64,000 nt of DNA from Janibacter sp. CX7 (GCF_024362365.1 NZ_CP101464.1:930001-994000); one strand, 5' to 3'. Shown: positions 52,850 through 62,839, counted from the first letter of the stretch. Notes: generated by a model not told the origin, from the letters alone. Numbers and translations: made by a program.

Positions 52850-54763
52850 TCAGGGGCGGGGGAGGTCCTTGAGCCAGACCTTGGTGCCGGTGTGCTTCTC
52901 GGAGAGGTCGGCGAAGGCCCGGCGGATCGTCGCGGCGTAGGTGTGGGCACCGCCGAGCGACGGGTGGATGCCGTCGGACTGCAGGTCCTCGGCGGTCACG
53001 GCCTTGTCCCAGTCGGCGAGGGCGACGTTGGGGTGCTTGTCGGCGATGCGCTTGAGAGCGGCGTTGTCCTCGTCGATCCGCGAGAGCCGGTCGGCGTGGA
53101 GGTTGACGATGACGACCATCCGCTCGTCGCCGATCGCGGCCAGCGTCTCCTCGATGGTCTCCGGGTCGGTGCCGGCGTTGGTGCCGAAGGCGAGGACGAC
53201 GGCGCGGCGCAGCGAGGGGCCCGCCGACTCGACGGCGGCCAGGCCGGCCGACCACTGCCGGTTGGAGCGGGCGTCGATCTGGATGCCGGGGAAGTAGTAC
53301 TCGAGTGCCGGGACCGAGCCGACGACCATCGAGTCGCCGAAGACGTCGATCTCGTCGCCGGTCGGCATGGTGAAGCTCTTGGTCCCGGCGAAGGTCGGGG
53401 CGGGCTCGGTCTTGCGCGGCGCGGCCGCCTTGGCCTGGTTGGCCTCGATCGTCTGCTGGGTGGACGTGCGGTCGGGGGCGGTGACGAGCACGAGCGTGAG
53501 GACGAGGGCCGCGACGACACCGGTGCCGAGCACCACCCGGCGGGTGCGCACCGAGCGCAGGTGGGCGAAGGCCCCGACGATGCGTCGGCCCGTCTCGCGG
53601 AAGCCCAGTCGCCGCACCGGCGTCTCGACGAAGCGGAAGGACAGGTCGGCCAGGGCCAGCGTGACGACGACGGCCCACACGCGGGTCCAGACGAAGGGGG
53701 CGGTGCCGGCGCTCGTCGGGATGTCCTGGGCGATGATCAGGATGACCGGCCAGTGCCACAGGTAGATGCCGTAGGACCGCTGGCCGATCCACGTCAGCGG
53801 GGGCAGCTCGAGGGTGCTGCGCAGCCTGCCGGGGCGGTCGACGGCGCCGAGCAGGAGCACGGCGGTGGCCAGCGAGATCAGCGGGATGCCGAGGCGGAAG
53901 GTCCACACGTGCTCCTCGCCCGCGAGGACGAGCAGGGCCGCGACCGTGACCGCCGCGGCGCCGACGAACCACGGCCGGCGCTCGCGCCAGACCCGGGTGG
54001 TCGTGAAGGCGCGTCCGGGGCCGGTCCACAGCAGGGCCAGGCCGGCGCCGAGCATGAGCCCGACGAGGTGGGTGTCGGTGCCGTAGTAGGCGCGCGTCGG
54101 GTTGTCGGGGTCGTAGGTGATCGCCATGAGCAGCGCCGAGGCGAGACCGATCGTGCCGACGATGCAGGCCATGGCGCCCTCGGCCAGACCGGTGCGCCGG
54201 TGCAGCGCCATGAGCCCGAGGACCGCGAGCGGCCAGAAGAGGTAGAACTGCTCCTCGACCGCGAGTGACCAGAAGTTCATGAAGAGCTGCGGCGAGGTCG
54301 CGGCGAAGTAGTTGGACCCGCCTGCGATCTCGAGCCAGTTCGTCGAGAAGGTCAGCGCGCCGAGCGCCTGCCGGCGCACGCCGACGAGCAGGTCGGCCTC
54401 GACGGTGCGGGCGATGAGGATCGCGGCGGGCACGACCACGAGCAGGGCCGGCAGCAGCCGGCGGGCCCGGCGGGTCCAGAAGCCGCGCAGGTCGACCCGG
54501 CCGCGCTCCCGGCGCTCGCGCACGAGCAGCGTCGTGATGAGGAAGCCGGAGATGACGAAGAAGATGTCGACGCCGAGGAAGCCGCCGGGCAGCCACTGCG
54601 GGTCGAGGTGGAAGACGACGACGGCGACGATCGCGAGGGCGCGCAGGCCGTCGAGACCGGCCAGGTGGCCACGCAGAGGTCGCCCCTCGGCCGTCGTCGT
54701 GACGGCGGGGGCGAGCTCGTCAGGCGCGGACGTGGCGGCGACGGTGGCAGGAGGCTGACCCAC
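52850..54763 (-). CDS. OafA-type acyltransferase with SGNH hydrolase domain
   Basis: A 637-residue membrane protein. Residues 30-400 are an acyltransferase 3 domain with about ten helices, FHLDPQWLPGGFLGVDIFF, the RRARRLLPAL motif and the catalytic histidine in VVFH. Residues 450-637 are an extracellular SGNH domain with GDSMV (Ser) and DGIHPS (Asp, His). The pair transfers acyl groups, usually acetyl, to cell-surface polysaccharides. The start is GTG, 7 nt behind TAGCGT. A longer frame running over acyP is rejected. It is divergent from acyP. Confidence 0.92.
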   Translation of the reverse strand: MGQPPATVAATSAPDELAPAVTTTAEGRPLRGHLAGLDGLRALAIVAVVVFHLDPQWLPGGFLGVDIFFVISGFLITTLLVRERRERGRVDLRGFWTRRARRLLPALLVVVPAAILIARTVEADLLVGVRRQALGALTFSTNWLEIAGGSNYFAATSPQLFMNFWSLAVEEQFYLFWPLAVLGLMALHRRTGLAEGAMACIVGTIGLASALLMAITYDPDNPTRAYYGTDTHLVGLMLGAGLALLWTGPGRAFTTTRVWRERRPWFVGAAAVTVAALLVLAGEEHVWTFRLGIPLISLATAVLLLGAVDRPGRLRSTLELPPLTWIGQRSYGIYLWHWPVILIIAQDIPTSAGTAPFVWTRVWAVVVTLALADLSFRFVETPVRRLGFRETGRRIVGAFAHLRSVRTRRVVLGTGVVAALVLTLVLVTAPDRTSTQQTIEANQAKAAAPRKTEPAPTFAGTKSFTMPTGDEIDVFGDSMVVGSVPALEYYFPGIQIDARSNRQWSAGLAAVESAGPSLRRAVVLAFGTNAGTDPETIEETLAAIGDERMVVIVNLHADRLSRIDEDNAALKRIADKHPNVALADWDKAVTAEDLQSDGIHPSLGGAHTYAATIRRAFADLSEKHTGTKVWLKDLPRP

Positions 54764-54770
54764 GGTCCCG

Positions 54771-54826
54771 ACGCTAGGCACTCGCGGGCCCGGGGTGGTG
54801 GAGGCGCACCGAGGGACGGGTAGTTT
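54771..54826. promoter_or_regulatory. Divergent leaderless promoters of the acyltransferase gene and acyP
   Basis: TAGCGT on the minus strand (54771-54776) and TAGTTT on the plus strand (54821-54826) each end 7 nt from their start codons. No ribosome-binding site is seen on either side. Confidence 0.55.
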
Positions 54827-54833
54827 CGCCGCC

Positions 54834-55124
54834 ATGAGCAGCACGCAGCGCGCCACGTGGTTCGTCCGCGGCCGGGTCCAGGGGGTCGGATTCCGTTGGT
54901 GGACGAGGTCCCGGGCCCTCGAGCTGGGCCTCGTCGGCCACGCCCGCAACACCGCCGACGGCCGCGTCGAGGTCGTGGCGGAGGGCCCCCCTTCGTCCCT
55001 CGACGGTCTGGACCGGCTGCTGCGGGAGGACCCGTCGACCACGCGTCGGCCCGGGCAGGTCACCTCCGTCGTGCGTCAGGAGGCGACGGCGAAGGGAGGG
55101 ATCGCCGGCTTCGTCGAGAAGTGA
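54834..55124 (+). CDS. acyP: Acylphosphatase
   Basis: A 96-residue hydrolase of acyl phosphates. The phosphate loop VRGRVQGVGFRWW with its arginine and the catalytic asparagine in GHARNTADGRVEV are intact. It lies between mutM and smc as in other actinobacteria, here with extra genes around. The ATG follows TAGTTT by 7 nt. Confidence 0.93.
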   Translation: MSSTQRATWFVRGRVQGVGFRWWTRSRALELGLVGHARNTADGRVEVVAEGPPSSLDGLDRLLREDPSTTRRPGQVTSVVRQEATAKGGIAGFVEK

Positions 55125-55169
55125 GACGGCCGCTCGGGCGCCCGTGACCGGTGACCTAACCTTGAGCGG

Positions 55170-55481
55170 GTGAGCGAGACACCCCCCGAGCTGCTGCGGC
55201 TGCGTCAGTCCATCGACAACATCGACGCCGCCCTGATCCACCTGCTCGCCGAACGCTTCAAGGCGACGCAGAGCGTCGGGGTGCTCAAGGCGCGCATCGA
55301 CCTGCCGCCGGCCGACCCGGCCCGGGAGGAGCGGCAGATCGCGCGACTGCGCGCGCTGGCCGACGACGCCGGTCTCGACCCGGTCTTCGCGGAGAAGTTC
55401 CTCAACTTCGTCATCGCGGAGGTCATCCACCACCACGAGCAGATCGCCCACCAGCAGGCGGCCGAGGGGGAGACCCGATGA
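55170..55481 (+). CDS. Chorismate mutase, AroQ type
   Basis: A 103-residue all-helical mutase converting chorismate to prephenate for phenylalanine and tyrosine. LRQSIDNIDAALIHLLAERF contains the conserved N-terminal Arg and Asp, followed by KARIDLPPADPAREERQI and a C-terminal helix. It is a free-standing minimal domain without a secretion signal. GTG lies 7 nt behind TAACCT. The stop overlaps the map start by 4 nt. Confidence 0.9.
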   Translation: MSETPPELLRLRQSIDNIDAALIHLLAERFKATQSVGVLKARIDLPPADPAREERQIARLRALADDAGLDPVFAEKFLNFVIAEVIHHHEQIAHQQAAEGETR

Positions 55482-56239
55482 TCGAGCTGAAGACCCCGGA
55501 CGAGGTCGAGGCGATGCGCCCGGCCGGCCGCCTCGTGCGCGACGTGCTCGCGGCGCTCACCGAGGCCGCGGACGTCGGCGTCAACCTCCTCGAGCTCGAC
55601 GCCCTCGCCCACCGGATGATCGACGCCGCGGGCGGGACCTCCTGCTACATCGACTACCACCCCTCCTTCGGGGCCAGCCCCTTCGGCAAGGTGCTGTGCA
55701 CGTCGGTCAACGACGCCGTGCTGCACGGGCTGCCGCACGACTACCGGCTGCGCGACGGCGACCTGCTGTCGGTCGACTTCGCCGTCTCCGTCGACGGCTG
55801 GGTGTGCGACGCCGCGAAGTCCTTCGTCGTCGGCACGGCCGACACCGAGGACCTGCGGATCATCGACACGACCGAGCGCGCCCTGGCCGCGGGCATCGCG
55901 CAGGCCCGCGGCGGCAACAAGATGGGCGACATCAGCGCCGCCATAGCCGCCGTCGCGCGGGCCGAGGGCTACACGATCAACACGCAGTTCGGCGGCCACG
56001 GTGTCGGCCGGGAGATGCACGGCGACCCGCACGTGTCCAACGACGGGCGCGCGGGCCGGGGCATCCCCCTTCGTCCCGGGCTCGTCATCGCCATCGAGCC
56101 GTGGTTCATGGCCGGCACCGACGAGATCTACACCGACCCCGACGGCTGGACGCTGCGCAGCGTCGACGGCTCCCGCGGGGCGCACAGCGAGCACACGATC
56201 GCCATCACCGACGGCGATCCGATCATCCTCACGGCCTGA
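55478..56239 (+). CDS. map: Methionine aminopeptidase type I
   Basis: This enzyme removes the initiator methionine from new proteins. The 253 residues include the metal ligands in VDFAVSVDGWVCDAAKSF, GGHGVGREMHGDP, IEPWFM and HSEHTIAI. It lacks the N-terminal SH3-type extension of some actinobacterial MetAPs. It is coupled to chorismate mutase by an ATGA overlap. Two repeats follow. Confidence 0.95.
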   Translation: MIELKTPDEVEAMRPAGRLVRDVLAALTEAADVGVNLLELDALAHRMIDAAGGTSCYIDYHPSFGASPFGKVLCTSVNDAVLHGLPHDYRLRDGDLLSVDFAVSVDGWVCDAAKSFVVGTADTEDLRIIDTTERALAAGIAQARGGNKMGDISAAIAAVARAEGYTINTQFGGHGVGREMHGDPHVSNDGRAGRGIPLRPGLVIAIEPWFMAGTDEIYTDPDGWTLRSVDGSRGAHSEHTIAITDGDPIILTA

Positions 56240-56257
56240 GCGAAGGGAGGCGCCCTC

Positions 56258-56294
56258 CCAACCCTGCACAACCTTGGGGTTCTGCGCAGTTCGG
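56258..56294. repeat. CCCTAGGG-type palindrome, diverged copy 6 of 7
   Basis: CCAACCCTGCACAACCTTGG and GGTTCTGCGCAGTTCGG keep the arms, but the centre is CCTTGGGG. It lies between map and smc. Confidence 0.7.
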
Positions 56295-56300
56295 ATCACA

Positions 56301-56336
56301 CAACCCTGCAAAACCCTAGGGTTTTGCGGAGTTCGG
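56301..56336. repeat. CCCTAGGG-centred palindrome, copy 7 of 7
   Basis: CAACCCTGCAAAACCCTA and GGGTTTTGCGGAGTTCG. It follows copy 6 by 6 nt, as copy 5 follows copy 4, so two of the sites are doublets with the same spacing. Confidence 0.82.
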
Positions 56337-56423
56337 GGGCGCCGGAGAGGCCGGTGCGCGGCGGGTGCGGGAAGTAGAGTGGCCCGAACCGTCCCGCCGC
56401 CGCCCCCGAGGAGCGCCCCGCTC

Positions 56424-59400
56424 GTGTACGTCAAGAGCCTCACCCTCAAGGGCTTCAAGTCGTTCGCCTCGGCGACCCACATGCGGCTCGAGCCGGGCAT
56501 CACGTGCATCGTCGGGCCCAACGGCTCGGGCAAGTCCAATGTCGTCGACGCCCTCGCCTGGGTCATGGGCGAGCAGGGGGCGAAGTCGCTGCGCGGCGGC
56601 AAGATGGAGGACGTCATCTTCGCCGGCACGACCGGCCGCGCCGCCCTCGGCCGCGCCGAGGTGACGATGACGATCGACAACACCGACGGTGCGCTGCCGA
56701 TCGACTACACCGAGGTGACGATCAGCCGCACGATGTTCCGCAACGGCGGCTCGGAGTACGCGATCAACGGCACCTCCTGCCGGCTGCTCGACATCCAGGA
56801 GCTGCTCTCCGACTCCGGCATCGGCCGCGAGATGCACGTCATCGTCGGGCAGGGCCAGCTCGACGCCGTCCTGCGGGCCACGCCCGAGGAGCGCCGCGGG
56901 TTCATCGAGGAGGCCGCCGGCGTCCTCAAGCACCGCAAGCGCAAGGAAAAGGCGATCCGCAAGCTCGAGGGGATGGAGGCCAACCTCTCGCGCGTCGCCG
57001 ACCTGACGACCGAGATCCGCCGCCAGCTCGGGCCGCTCGGCCGTCAGGCCGAGACCGCCCGCAAGGCCGCCGTCATCCAGGCCGATGCCCGGGACGCCCG
57101 CCACCGACTCCTCGCCGACGACCTCGTGCGGATGACCTCGGCGTTGCAGCAGGAGGTCGCCGACGAGCAGGCGATGCTCGAGCGGCGCAAGGCGCTCGAG
57201 GCCGCGGTGCTCGCCGCCCGCACCCGGATCACCGAGCACGAGGAGGCCGGTGCCTCGGCGGCTGCCGAGCTCACCGCCGCCCAGCAGCGGGCCGTCCGAC
57301 TGGCCTCGCTCACCGACAAGCTGACCGCCACCGCCTCCCTCGCCGCCGAGCGGGTGCGCCTGCTCGGGCAGGACGAGGAGGTCGAGACGACGAGCGGCCG
57401 TGACCCGGAGGCGCTGCGCGAGCAGGCGGCCCGGGCCCGCGCCGACGAGGAGGAGCTGCGCGCCGACATCGCCCGCGTGGGGGAGGAGCTCGCCGCAGCC
57501 GTCGCCGCCCGCGAGGCGGCCGAGCAGGCGCACGCGGCCGAGCAGCAGCGCGTCGCGGCCCTCGCCCAGCGCGCGGCCGACCGGCGTGAGGGCCTGGCCC
57601 GGCTCGCCGGTCAGGTGGGCGCCCGCCGCTCGCGCATCGAGGCGCGCGAGGCCGAGATCGGTCGCCTCGAGGAGGTCGTCACCACGGCCCTGGCCCGGGC
57701 CGACGAGGCCGAGCGCGAGTTCACCCGGCTCGAGAGCACCATCGCCGACGAGGAGGGCAGCGAGGAGGGGCTCGACGAGACCTACGAGCGCGCCGCCGAG
57801 GCCCACGACACCGCCGCCGCCGAGGTCGAGCAGGTCGTCGAGGCCGGCCGGGTCGCCGACCGCGACCGGCAGTCCGCGCAGGCCCGGCTCGAGGCCCTCG
57901 AGCTCAGCCTGCGACGCAAGGACGGCGTCGAGGCGCTGCGCGAGGCCGCCGACGACGAGCACGAGATCCTCGGGTCCGTCGCCGAGCTCGTCACCGTCAC
58001 CGGTGGCCACGAGGCCGCCGTCGCCGCCGCGCTCGACCAGGCCGGCAATGCCCTGGCCCTCGGCAGCATCGACGCGGCCGCCCGCGCCGTCGAGCGGCTG
58101 CGGACCGACGACGCCGGTCGGGCGACGCTCGTCGTCGGTGCCACGGCCCGCCCCTCCGACCGCTCCGGGTGGCCGACCCTGCCGACGGGTGCCGTGTGGG
58201 CCCTCGACGTCGTCGAGGCCCCCGAGTCCGTGCGTCCCGCCGTCGAGCAGGTCCTCGAGCGGGTCGCCATCGTCGCCGACACCCCCGCTGCCCTGGCCCT
58301 GCTCGAGCAGGCCGGCGACCTCACCGCCGTCACCGAGGAGGGCGACGTCTACGGGCCCGGCTTCGTGCGGGGTGGCTCGAGCGCAGCGCCCAGCCTGCTC
58401 GAGCTGCAGGCCGCCGTCGACGAGACCCGGGCCGCGCTCGAGGACGCCACCCGGCGCAGCGAGGAGTCGACCTTCGCCCTGACGCGCGCCCGCGCGACCC
58501 TCGCCGAGCGGGTCGAGGCCCGCGACGCCGCGATGGAGGCGCTCCACGAGTCCGACGCGCGCATGGCCGCGGTCGCCGAGCAGCTCGGCGGCCTCGGCAC
58601 GACGACCCGCACCGCGCGCTCCGAGGCCGAGCGCACCCGGGCCAAGATCGCCGACGTGACGACAGCGCTCGACGCCGACCGCACCGAGCTCGCCGAGCTC
58701 GAGCAGCGGCTCGAGGACGCCTCGGCCGAGCCCACCGACGACGAGGGCGAGGACGCGGGCGACGACCGCGAGCGGCTCGAGCTCGAGGCGAGCTCGGCCC
58801 GCACCGCCGAGACCGAGGTGCGCCTCTCCCTTCGCACCAAGGAGGAGCGAGCCCGCTCGCTGCACGGCCGCGCCGAGTCGCTCGAGGGCGCCGCCCGCAA
58901 CGAGATCGCCGCCCGCGAGCGGCTGCGCGCGCGGCGTGAGCGCCGCCGCCGCGAGGCCGAGGTCGCCGCCGCCGTCGAGACCGCGGCGACGTGGTCGGCC
59001 GAGCGGGTCGCGGCCGCAGCCGTGGTCGCCGCCGAGCGCCGCGACGCAGGCGAGGCCGCCCGGGCCGAGCGCGACGAGGCCCTGCGCGGCCTGCGCACCG
59101 AGCTGACCGAGCAGCAGGACGCCCTGCGCGAGCTGACCGACGAGGTCCACCGCGACGAGGTCGCCCGGGCCCAGCAGATCGCCCGCATCGAGCAGCTGCA
59201 GACCAAGGCGATCGAGGAGCTCGGCGTCGACCCCGACGTGCTCATGGAGGAGTACGGCCCGCACCAGCTCGTCCCGCACGTCGCCGGTCCCGACGAGGAC
59301 CCGGAGTCGGAGGACTTCCCCGAGCCCCAGCCCTATGTGCGCGAGGTGCAGGAGAAGCGCCTGCGCACCGCCGAGCGCGGCCTCAAGGCCCTCGGCAAGG

Positions 59401-60017
59401 TCAACCCGCTGGCGCTCGAGGAGTTCGCCGCGCTCGAGGAGCGGCACACCTTCCTCACGACCCAGCTCGAGGACCTGCGCCAGTCGAAGAAGGACCTCCT
59501 CGAGATCGTCGCCGAGATCGACGAGCGGGTCGAGCAGGTCTTCTCCGAGGCCTTCGCCGACACCGCCGAGCAGTTCGAAGGGGTCTTCTCCCGCCTCTTC
59601 CCCGGCGGGGAGGGGCGTCTGGTGCTCACCGACCCGAGCGACATGCTGACGACCGGCATCGAGGTCGAGGCCCGTCCTCCGGGCAAGAAGGTCAAGCGCC
59701 TGTCGCTGCTCTCCGGTGGCGAGCGTTCGCTCGTCGCGGTCGCGCTGCTCGTGTCGATCTTCAAGGCCAGGCCCTCGCCCTTCTACATCATGGACGAGGT
59801 CGAGGCGGCGCTCGACGACACCAACCTCGGCCGCCTGATCATGCTCTTCGAGGAGCTGCGCGACTCCAGCCAGCTCATCGTCATCACGCACCAGAAGAAG
59901 ACGATGGAGGTCGCCGACGCGCTCTACGGCGTCTCGATGCGCGGCGACGGCATCACCACCGTCGTCAGCCAGCGGCTACGCGACGTCGCCCCCGACGAGC
60001 AGGCGCAGCCGGCCTGA
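56424..60017 (+). CDS. smc: Chromosome segregation ATPase SMC
   Basis: A 1197-residue condensin. Walker A GPNGSGKSN (K37) is at the N-terminus, coiled coils flank a hinge at about residues 520-650, and the C-terminal head has LLSGGERSLVAVALL near residue 1096 and YIMDEVEAALDD. The FVRGGSS hinge block is present. GTG is the start, with GAGGAG 11 nt upstream and a TAGAGT minus-10 near 56373. The frame extends upstream into map, which is rejected. Partner scpA/scpB genes are not in the window. Confidence 0.97.
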   Translation: MYVKSLTLKGFKSFASATHMRLEPGITCIVGPNGSGKSNVVDALAWVMGEQGAKSLRGGKMEDVIFAGTTGRAALGRAEVTMTIDNTDGALPIDYTEVTISRTMFRNGGSEYAINGTSCRLLDIQELLSDSGIGREMHVIVGQGQLDAVLRATPEERRGFIEEAAGVLKHRKRKEKAIRKLEGMEANLSRVADLTTEIRRQLGPLGRQAETARKAAVIQADARDARHRLLADDLVRMTSALQQEVADEQAMLERRKALEAAVLAARTRITEHEEAGASAAAELTAAQQRAVRLASLTDKLTATASLAAERVRLLGQDEEVETTSGRDPEALREQAARARADEEELRADIARVGEELAAAVAAREAAEQAHAAEQQRVAALAQRAADRREGLARLAGQVGARRSRIEAREAEIGRLEEVVTTALARADEAEREFTRLESTIADEEGSEEGLDETYERAAEAHDTAAAEVEQVVEAGRVADRDRQSAQARLEALELSLRRKDGVEALREAADDEHEILGSVAELVTVTGGHEAAVAAALDQAGNALALGSIDAAARAVERLRTDDAGRATLVVGATARPSDRSGWPTLPTGAVWALDVVEAPESVRPAVEQVLERVAIVADTPAALALLEQAGDLTAVTEEGDVYGPGFVRGGSSAAPSLLELQAAVDETRAALEDATRRSEESTFALTRARATLAERVEARDAAMEALHESDARMAAVAEQLGGLGTTTRTARSEAERTRAKIADVTTALDADRTELAELEQRLEDASAEPTDDEGEDAGDDRERLELEASSARTAETEVRLSLRTKEERARSLHGRAESLEGAARNEIAARERLRARRERRRREAEVAAAVETAATWSAERVAAAAVVAAERRDAGEAARAERDEALRGLRTELTEQQDALRELTDEVHRDEVARAQQIARIEQLQTKAIEELGVDPDVLMEEYGPHQLVPHVAGPDEDPESEDFPEPQPYVREVQEKRLRTAERGLKALGKVNPLALEEFAALEERHTFLTTQLEDLRQSKKDLLEIVAEIDERVEQVFSEAFADTAEQFEGVFSRLFPGGEGRLVLTDPSDMLTTGIEVEARPPGKKVKRLSLLSGGERSLVAVALLVSIFKARPSPFYIMDEVEAALDDTNLGRLIMLFEELRDSSQLIVITHQKKTMEVADALYGVSMRGDGITTVVSQRLRDVAPDEQAQPA

Positions 60018-60114
60018 TCCGGGGTGGGTCGCCCGGTCCCACCCCTCGGTCGCACCTCGGGACGACCGGCGGGTCGAGTTGAGCCGGTCGCCCGCTCGGG
60101 GGACGATGGGGGGC

Positions 60115-60330
60115 ATGACCGCCATGATCGTGGGCCTGCTGATCTGCCTCGCCCTGTCCGTCCTCGTCATGGGGCTCGTCGCCGTCCCCGCCCGCCGCGA
60201 GGGGCGTGAGATCCTCACCGCCCGGGGCGAGCGCGTGGTGGTCAAGGTCCGCGAGAGCGCCGACGGCGCCGCGAGCCGCACCTCCGGCCTCATCTCCAGC
60301 GCGACGCCGAGCAAGCGCAAGGCCTCATGA
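60115..60330 (+). CDS. Small membrane-anchored protein, 71 residues
   Basis: One N-terminal membrane helix (TAMIVGLLICLALSVLVMGL) is followed by a basic, soluble tail of about 45 residues ending in SKRKAS. I do not recognise a family. GGGGGG upstream could serve as a ribosome-binding site, and a second ATG three codons earlier is possible. Its stop overlaps the peptidase start by 4 nt, so the two genes are coupled. Confidence 0.65.
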   Translation: MTAMIVGLLICLALSVLVMGLVAVPARREGREILTARGERVVVKVRESADGAASRTSGLISSATPSKRKAS

Positions 60331-62309
60331 CGGCTGGCACCGACCCGACAGGATTCCGCGGCCCGGTCGACCCTGGGGTTCGTCCGCAGGACGACCTCTT
60401 CGGCCACGTCAACAACCACTGGCTCGACCGCGTCGAGATCCCGTCCGACCGCGGTCGCTACGGCGTCTTCGACGTGCTGCGCGAGCGGGCCGAGGAGGAC
60501 GTGCGCGTCCTCATCGAGGAGGTCGCGGCCGCTGTCGAGTCCGGTGCCGCCGACGACCCGGTCGCGGCCAAGGTCGGCGCCCTCTACAGCTCCTTCATGG
60601 ACGAGGCCCGGGCCGACGAGCTCGGCGCCCAGCCGATCGGCGAGCTGCTCGCCGCGGTCGACGAGGTGACGAGCGTGCCCGACCTCGTCGGGCTCACCGG
60701 GCGCCTGGCCCGCGACGGCGTGAGCGGCGCCGTCCTCCCCTTCGTCAACACCGACGACCGTGACTCGACCCGCTATGTCCTGTACCTCGAGCAGGGTGGT
60801 CTCGGGCTGCCCGACGAGTCCTACTACCGCGAGGAGCAGCACGCCGAGGTCCTCGCGGCCTACCGCGGGCACGTCGTGCGGCTGCTCGCGCTCGCGACCG
60901 GGCTCGACGAGACGGCTGCCGCCGAGACCGCGGAGCGGGTCGTCGACCTCGAGGTGACGCTCGCCGGCCACCACTGGGACCGCGTGACCAACCGCGATCC
61001 CGTCAAGACCTACACGCTCGTCGACGCCGCAGGGCTCGCCGAGCTGGCGCCAGCGGTCGACTGGAGCGCCTGGGCCCGAGGGCTCGGGGCGGAGGCTCCC
61101 TTCGCCGAGGTCGTCGTGCGTCAGCCCGACTTCCTGCGCGGCTTGTCGGCGGCGCTCGAGTCGGTCGACCTCGCGACCTGGCAGGACTGGCTGCGGCTGC
61201 GCATCGTCCAGTCGCACGCGGCCTACCTCGACGCAGCCGTCGTCGCCGAGGAGTTCGACTTCGTCGGGCGCACCCTCTCCGGCATCCCCGAGCAGCGCGC
61301 CCGGTGGAAGCGTGGGGTCTCGCTCGTCGACGCCTCGCTCGGCGAGGCCGTCGGCCGGCTCTACGTGGAGCGGCACTTCCCACCGGCGGCCCGCGAGCGG
61401 ATGGAGGAGCTCGTCGGCCACCTCGTCGAGGCCTTCCGGCGGTCCTTCGCCCAGTCGTCGTGGATGGGGGAGGAGACCCGCGCCGAGGCCGCGGCGAAGC
61501 TCGAGGCCTTCACGCCCAAGGTCGGCCACCCGGCCTCGTGGCGCGACTACTCCGCGCTCGAGATCGACGCCGACGACCTCGTGGGCAATGTGCGGCGGGT
61601 GGCGGCCTTCGAGGTCGACCGGGCGCTGCACAAGCTCGGTGGCCCGGTCGACCGCGACGAGTGGTTCCTCACCCCGCAGACGGTCAACGCCTACTACAAC
61701 CCCGGGCTCAACGAGATCGTCTTCCCCGCGGCGATCCTCCAGCCGCCCTTCTTCGACGCCGACGGCGACGACGCGGACAACTACGGCGGCATCGGGGCGG
61801 TCATCGGTCACGAGATCGGGCACGGCTTCGACGACGTCGGCTCGACGTACGACGGGCAGGGCAACCTGCGCGACTGGTGGACCGAGGAGGACCGGGCGGC
61901 CTTCGAGCAGCGCCGCGACGCCCTCGTCGAGCAGTTCGACGGCTACACCACCCGCAATGCGCCCGGACACACGGTCAACGGCGCGCTGACGGTGGGGGAG
62001 AACATCGGCGACATCGGCGGCCTGGCCATCGGGCACGCGGCCTACCGGATCGCCGTCGGCGACGCGGCCGAGGAGGTCGGCGAGGACGGGCTGACCGGCG
62101 ACCAGCGGTTCTTCAGCAACTGGGCGCGAGTGTGGTGCGGCGACGCGCGCACCGAGGAGGCCGTGCGGCTGCTGTCGATCGACCCGCACAGCCCGCAGGA
62201 CGTCCGGGCCAATGCCGTGCGCAACATCGACGCCTTCCACGAGGCCTTCGGCACCGCCGAGGGCGACGACATGTGGCTCGACCCGCACGAGCGCGTCTCC
62301 CTCTTCTGA
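60327..62309 (+). CDS. M13-family (neprilysin/PepO-like) metallopeptidase
   Basis: A 660-residue zinc endopeptidase that cleaves oligopeptides. The zinc site is HEIGH (H495, E496, H499) with the third ligand E558 in GENIGDIGG. The substrate-binding VNAYYNP and C-terminal CGDARTEEAVR are also present. No signal peptide or membrane helix precedes the domain, so it should act in the cytosol, like PepO. The start codon overlaps the preceding small gene. Confidence 0.93.
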   Translation: MTAGTDPTGFRGPVDPGVRPQDDLFGHVNNHWLDRVEIPSDRGRYGVFDVLRERAEEDVRVLIEEVAAAVESGAADDPVAAKVGALYSSFMDEARADELGAQPIGELLAAVDEVTSVPDLVGLTGRLARDGVSGAVLPFVNTDDRDSTRYVLYLEQGGLGLPDESYYREEQHAEVLAAYRGHVVRLLALATGLDETAAAETAERVVDLEVTLAGHHWDRVTNRDPVKTYTLVDAAGLAELAPAVDWSAWARGLGAEAPFAEVVVRQPDFLRGLSAALESVDLATWQDWLRLRIVQSHAAYLDAAVVAEEFDFVGRTLSGIPEQRARWKRGVSLVDASLGEAVGRLYVERHFPPAARERMEELVGHLVEAFRRSFAQSSWMGEETRAEAAAKLEAFTPKVGHPASWRDYSALEIDADDLVGNVRRVAAFEVDRALHKLGGPVDRDEWFLTPQTVNAYYNPGLNEIVFPAAILQPPFFDADGDDADNYGGIGAVIGHEIGHGFDDVGSTYDGQGNLRDWWTEEDRAAFEQRRDALVEQFDGYTTRNAPGHTVNGALTVGENIGDIGGLAIGHAAYRIAVGDAAEEVGEDGLTGDQRFFSNWARVWCGDARTEEAVRLLSIDPHSPQDVRANAVRNIDAFHEAFGTAEGDDMWLDPHERVSLF

Positions 62310-62313
62310 GCCG

Positions 62314-62784
62314 ATGACCCGCGAGGTGTCGTCAGCGCGTGACCGGGATGCGCTCGGCCGCGCGGAGAACTCGCGTCCACGTGACGGCCTCGGCCGACCC
62401 CTGCCGCACGGCAGCGCGGGCGTGGCGCGAGTGGAGGCGCGCGAGCGCACCCCCGACGAGGCGCTGGCCGAGGCCCAGGAGTACCTCGACGCCGAGATGC
62501 CCTTCCACGCCCACGAGGTGCTCGAGGAGCAGTGGAAGCGTGCCCCCGAGCCCGAGCGTGCCCTCTGGCAGGGGCTGGCCCAGCTCGCCGTCGGCCTGAC
62601 CCACCAACGCCGGGGCAACTCCCGCGGCGCGGTGAGCGTGACGAGCCGCGGCGCCGACGCCGTCGAGCGCTATGTCGCGATCGCCCCCCACGGGATCGAC
62701 GTCGGCGGGCTGGTCGTCTGGGCGCGGGCGCTGGCCGCCCGGCCCGACGGCGAGGTGCCGGTGCCCTCCCTTCGCCTGGTCTGA
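62314..62784 (+). CDS. DUF309 protein
   Basis: A 156-residue protein. The C-terminal two thirds have the DUF309 pattern FHAHEVLEEQWKRAP and QGLAQLAVGLTHQRRGN, a helical bundle with conserved His and Glu whose role is unknown. The first 55 residues are basic and disordered, so the true start may be further in. It begins 4 nt after the peptidase stop and is probably co-transcribed. Confidence 0.8.
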   Translation: MTREVSSARDRDALGRAENSRPRDGLGRPLPHGSAGVARVEARERTPDEALAEAQEYLDAEMPFHAHEVLEEQWKRAPEPERALWQGLAQLAVGLTHQRRGNSRGAVSVTSRGADAVERYVAIAPHGIDVGGLVVWARALAARPDGEVPVPSLRLV

Positions 62785-62839
62785 GGGGAGCGCCCGCCAC
62801 GGGTTCGGCGAGGTCGGTGGGGCCTGCGAAGATGACCCC

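Noticed and set aside
56316..59891. A 1191-codon open frame antisense to smc
   Set aside because: Composition is Leu/Gly/Ala/Asp-rich without motifs, and the opposite strand encodes a complete SMC.
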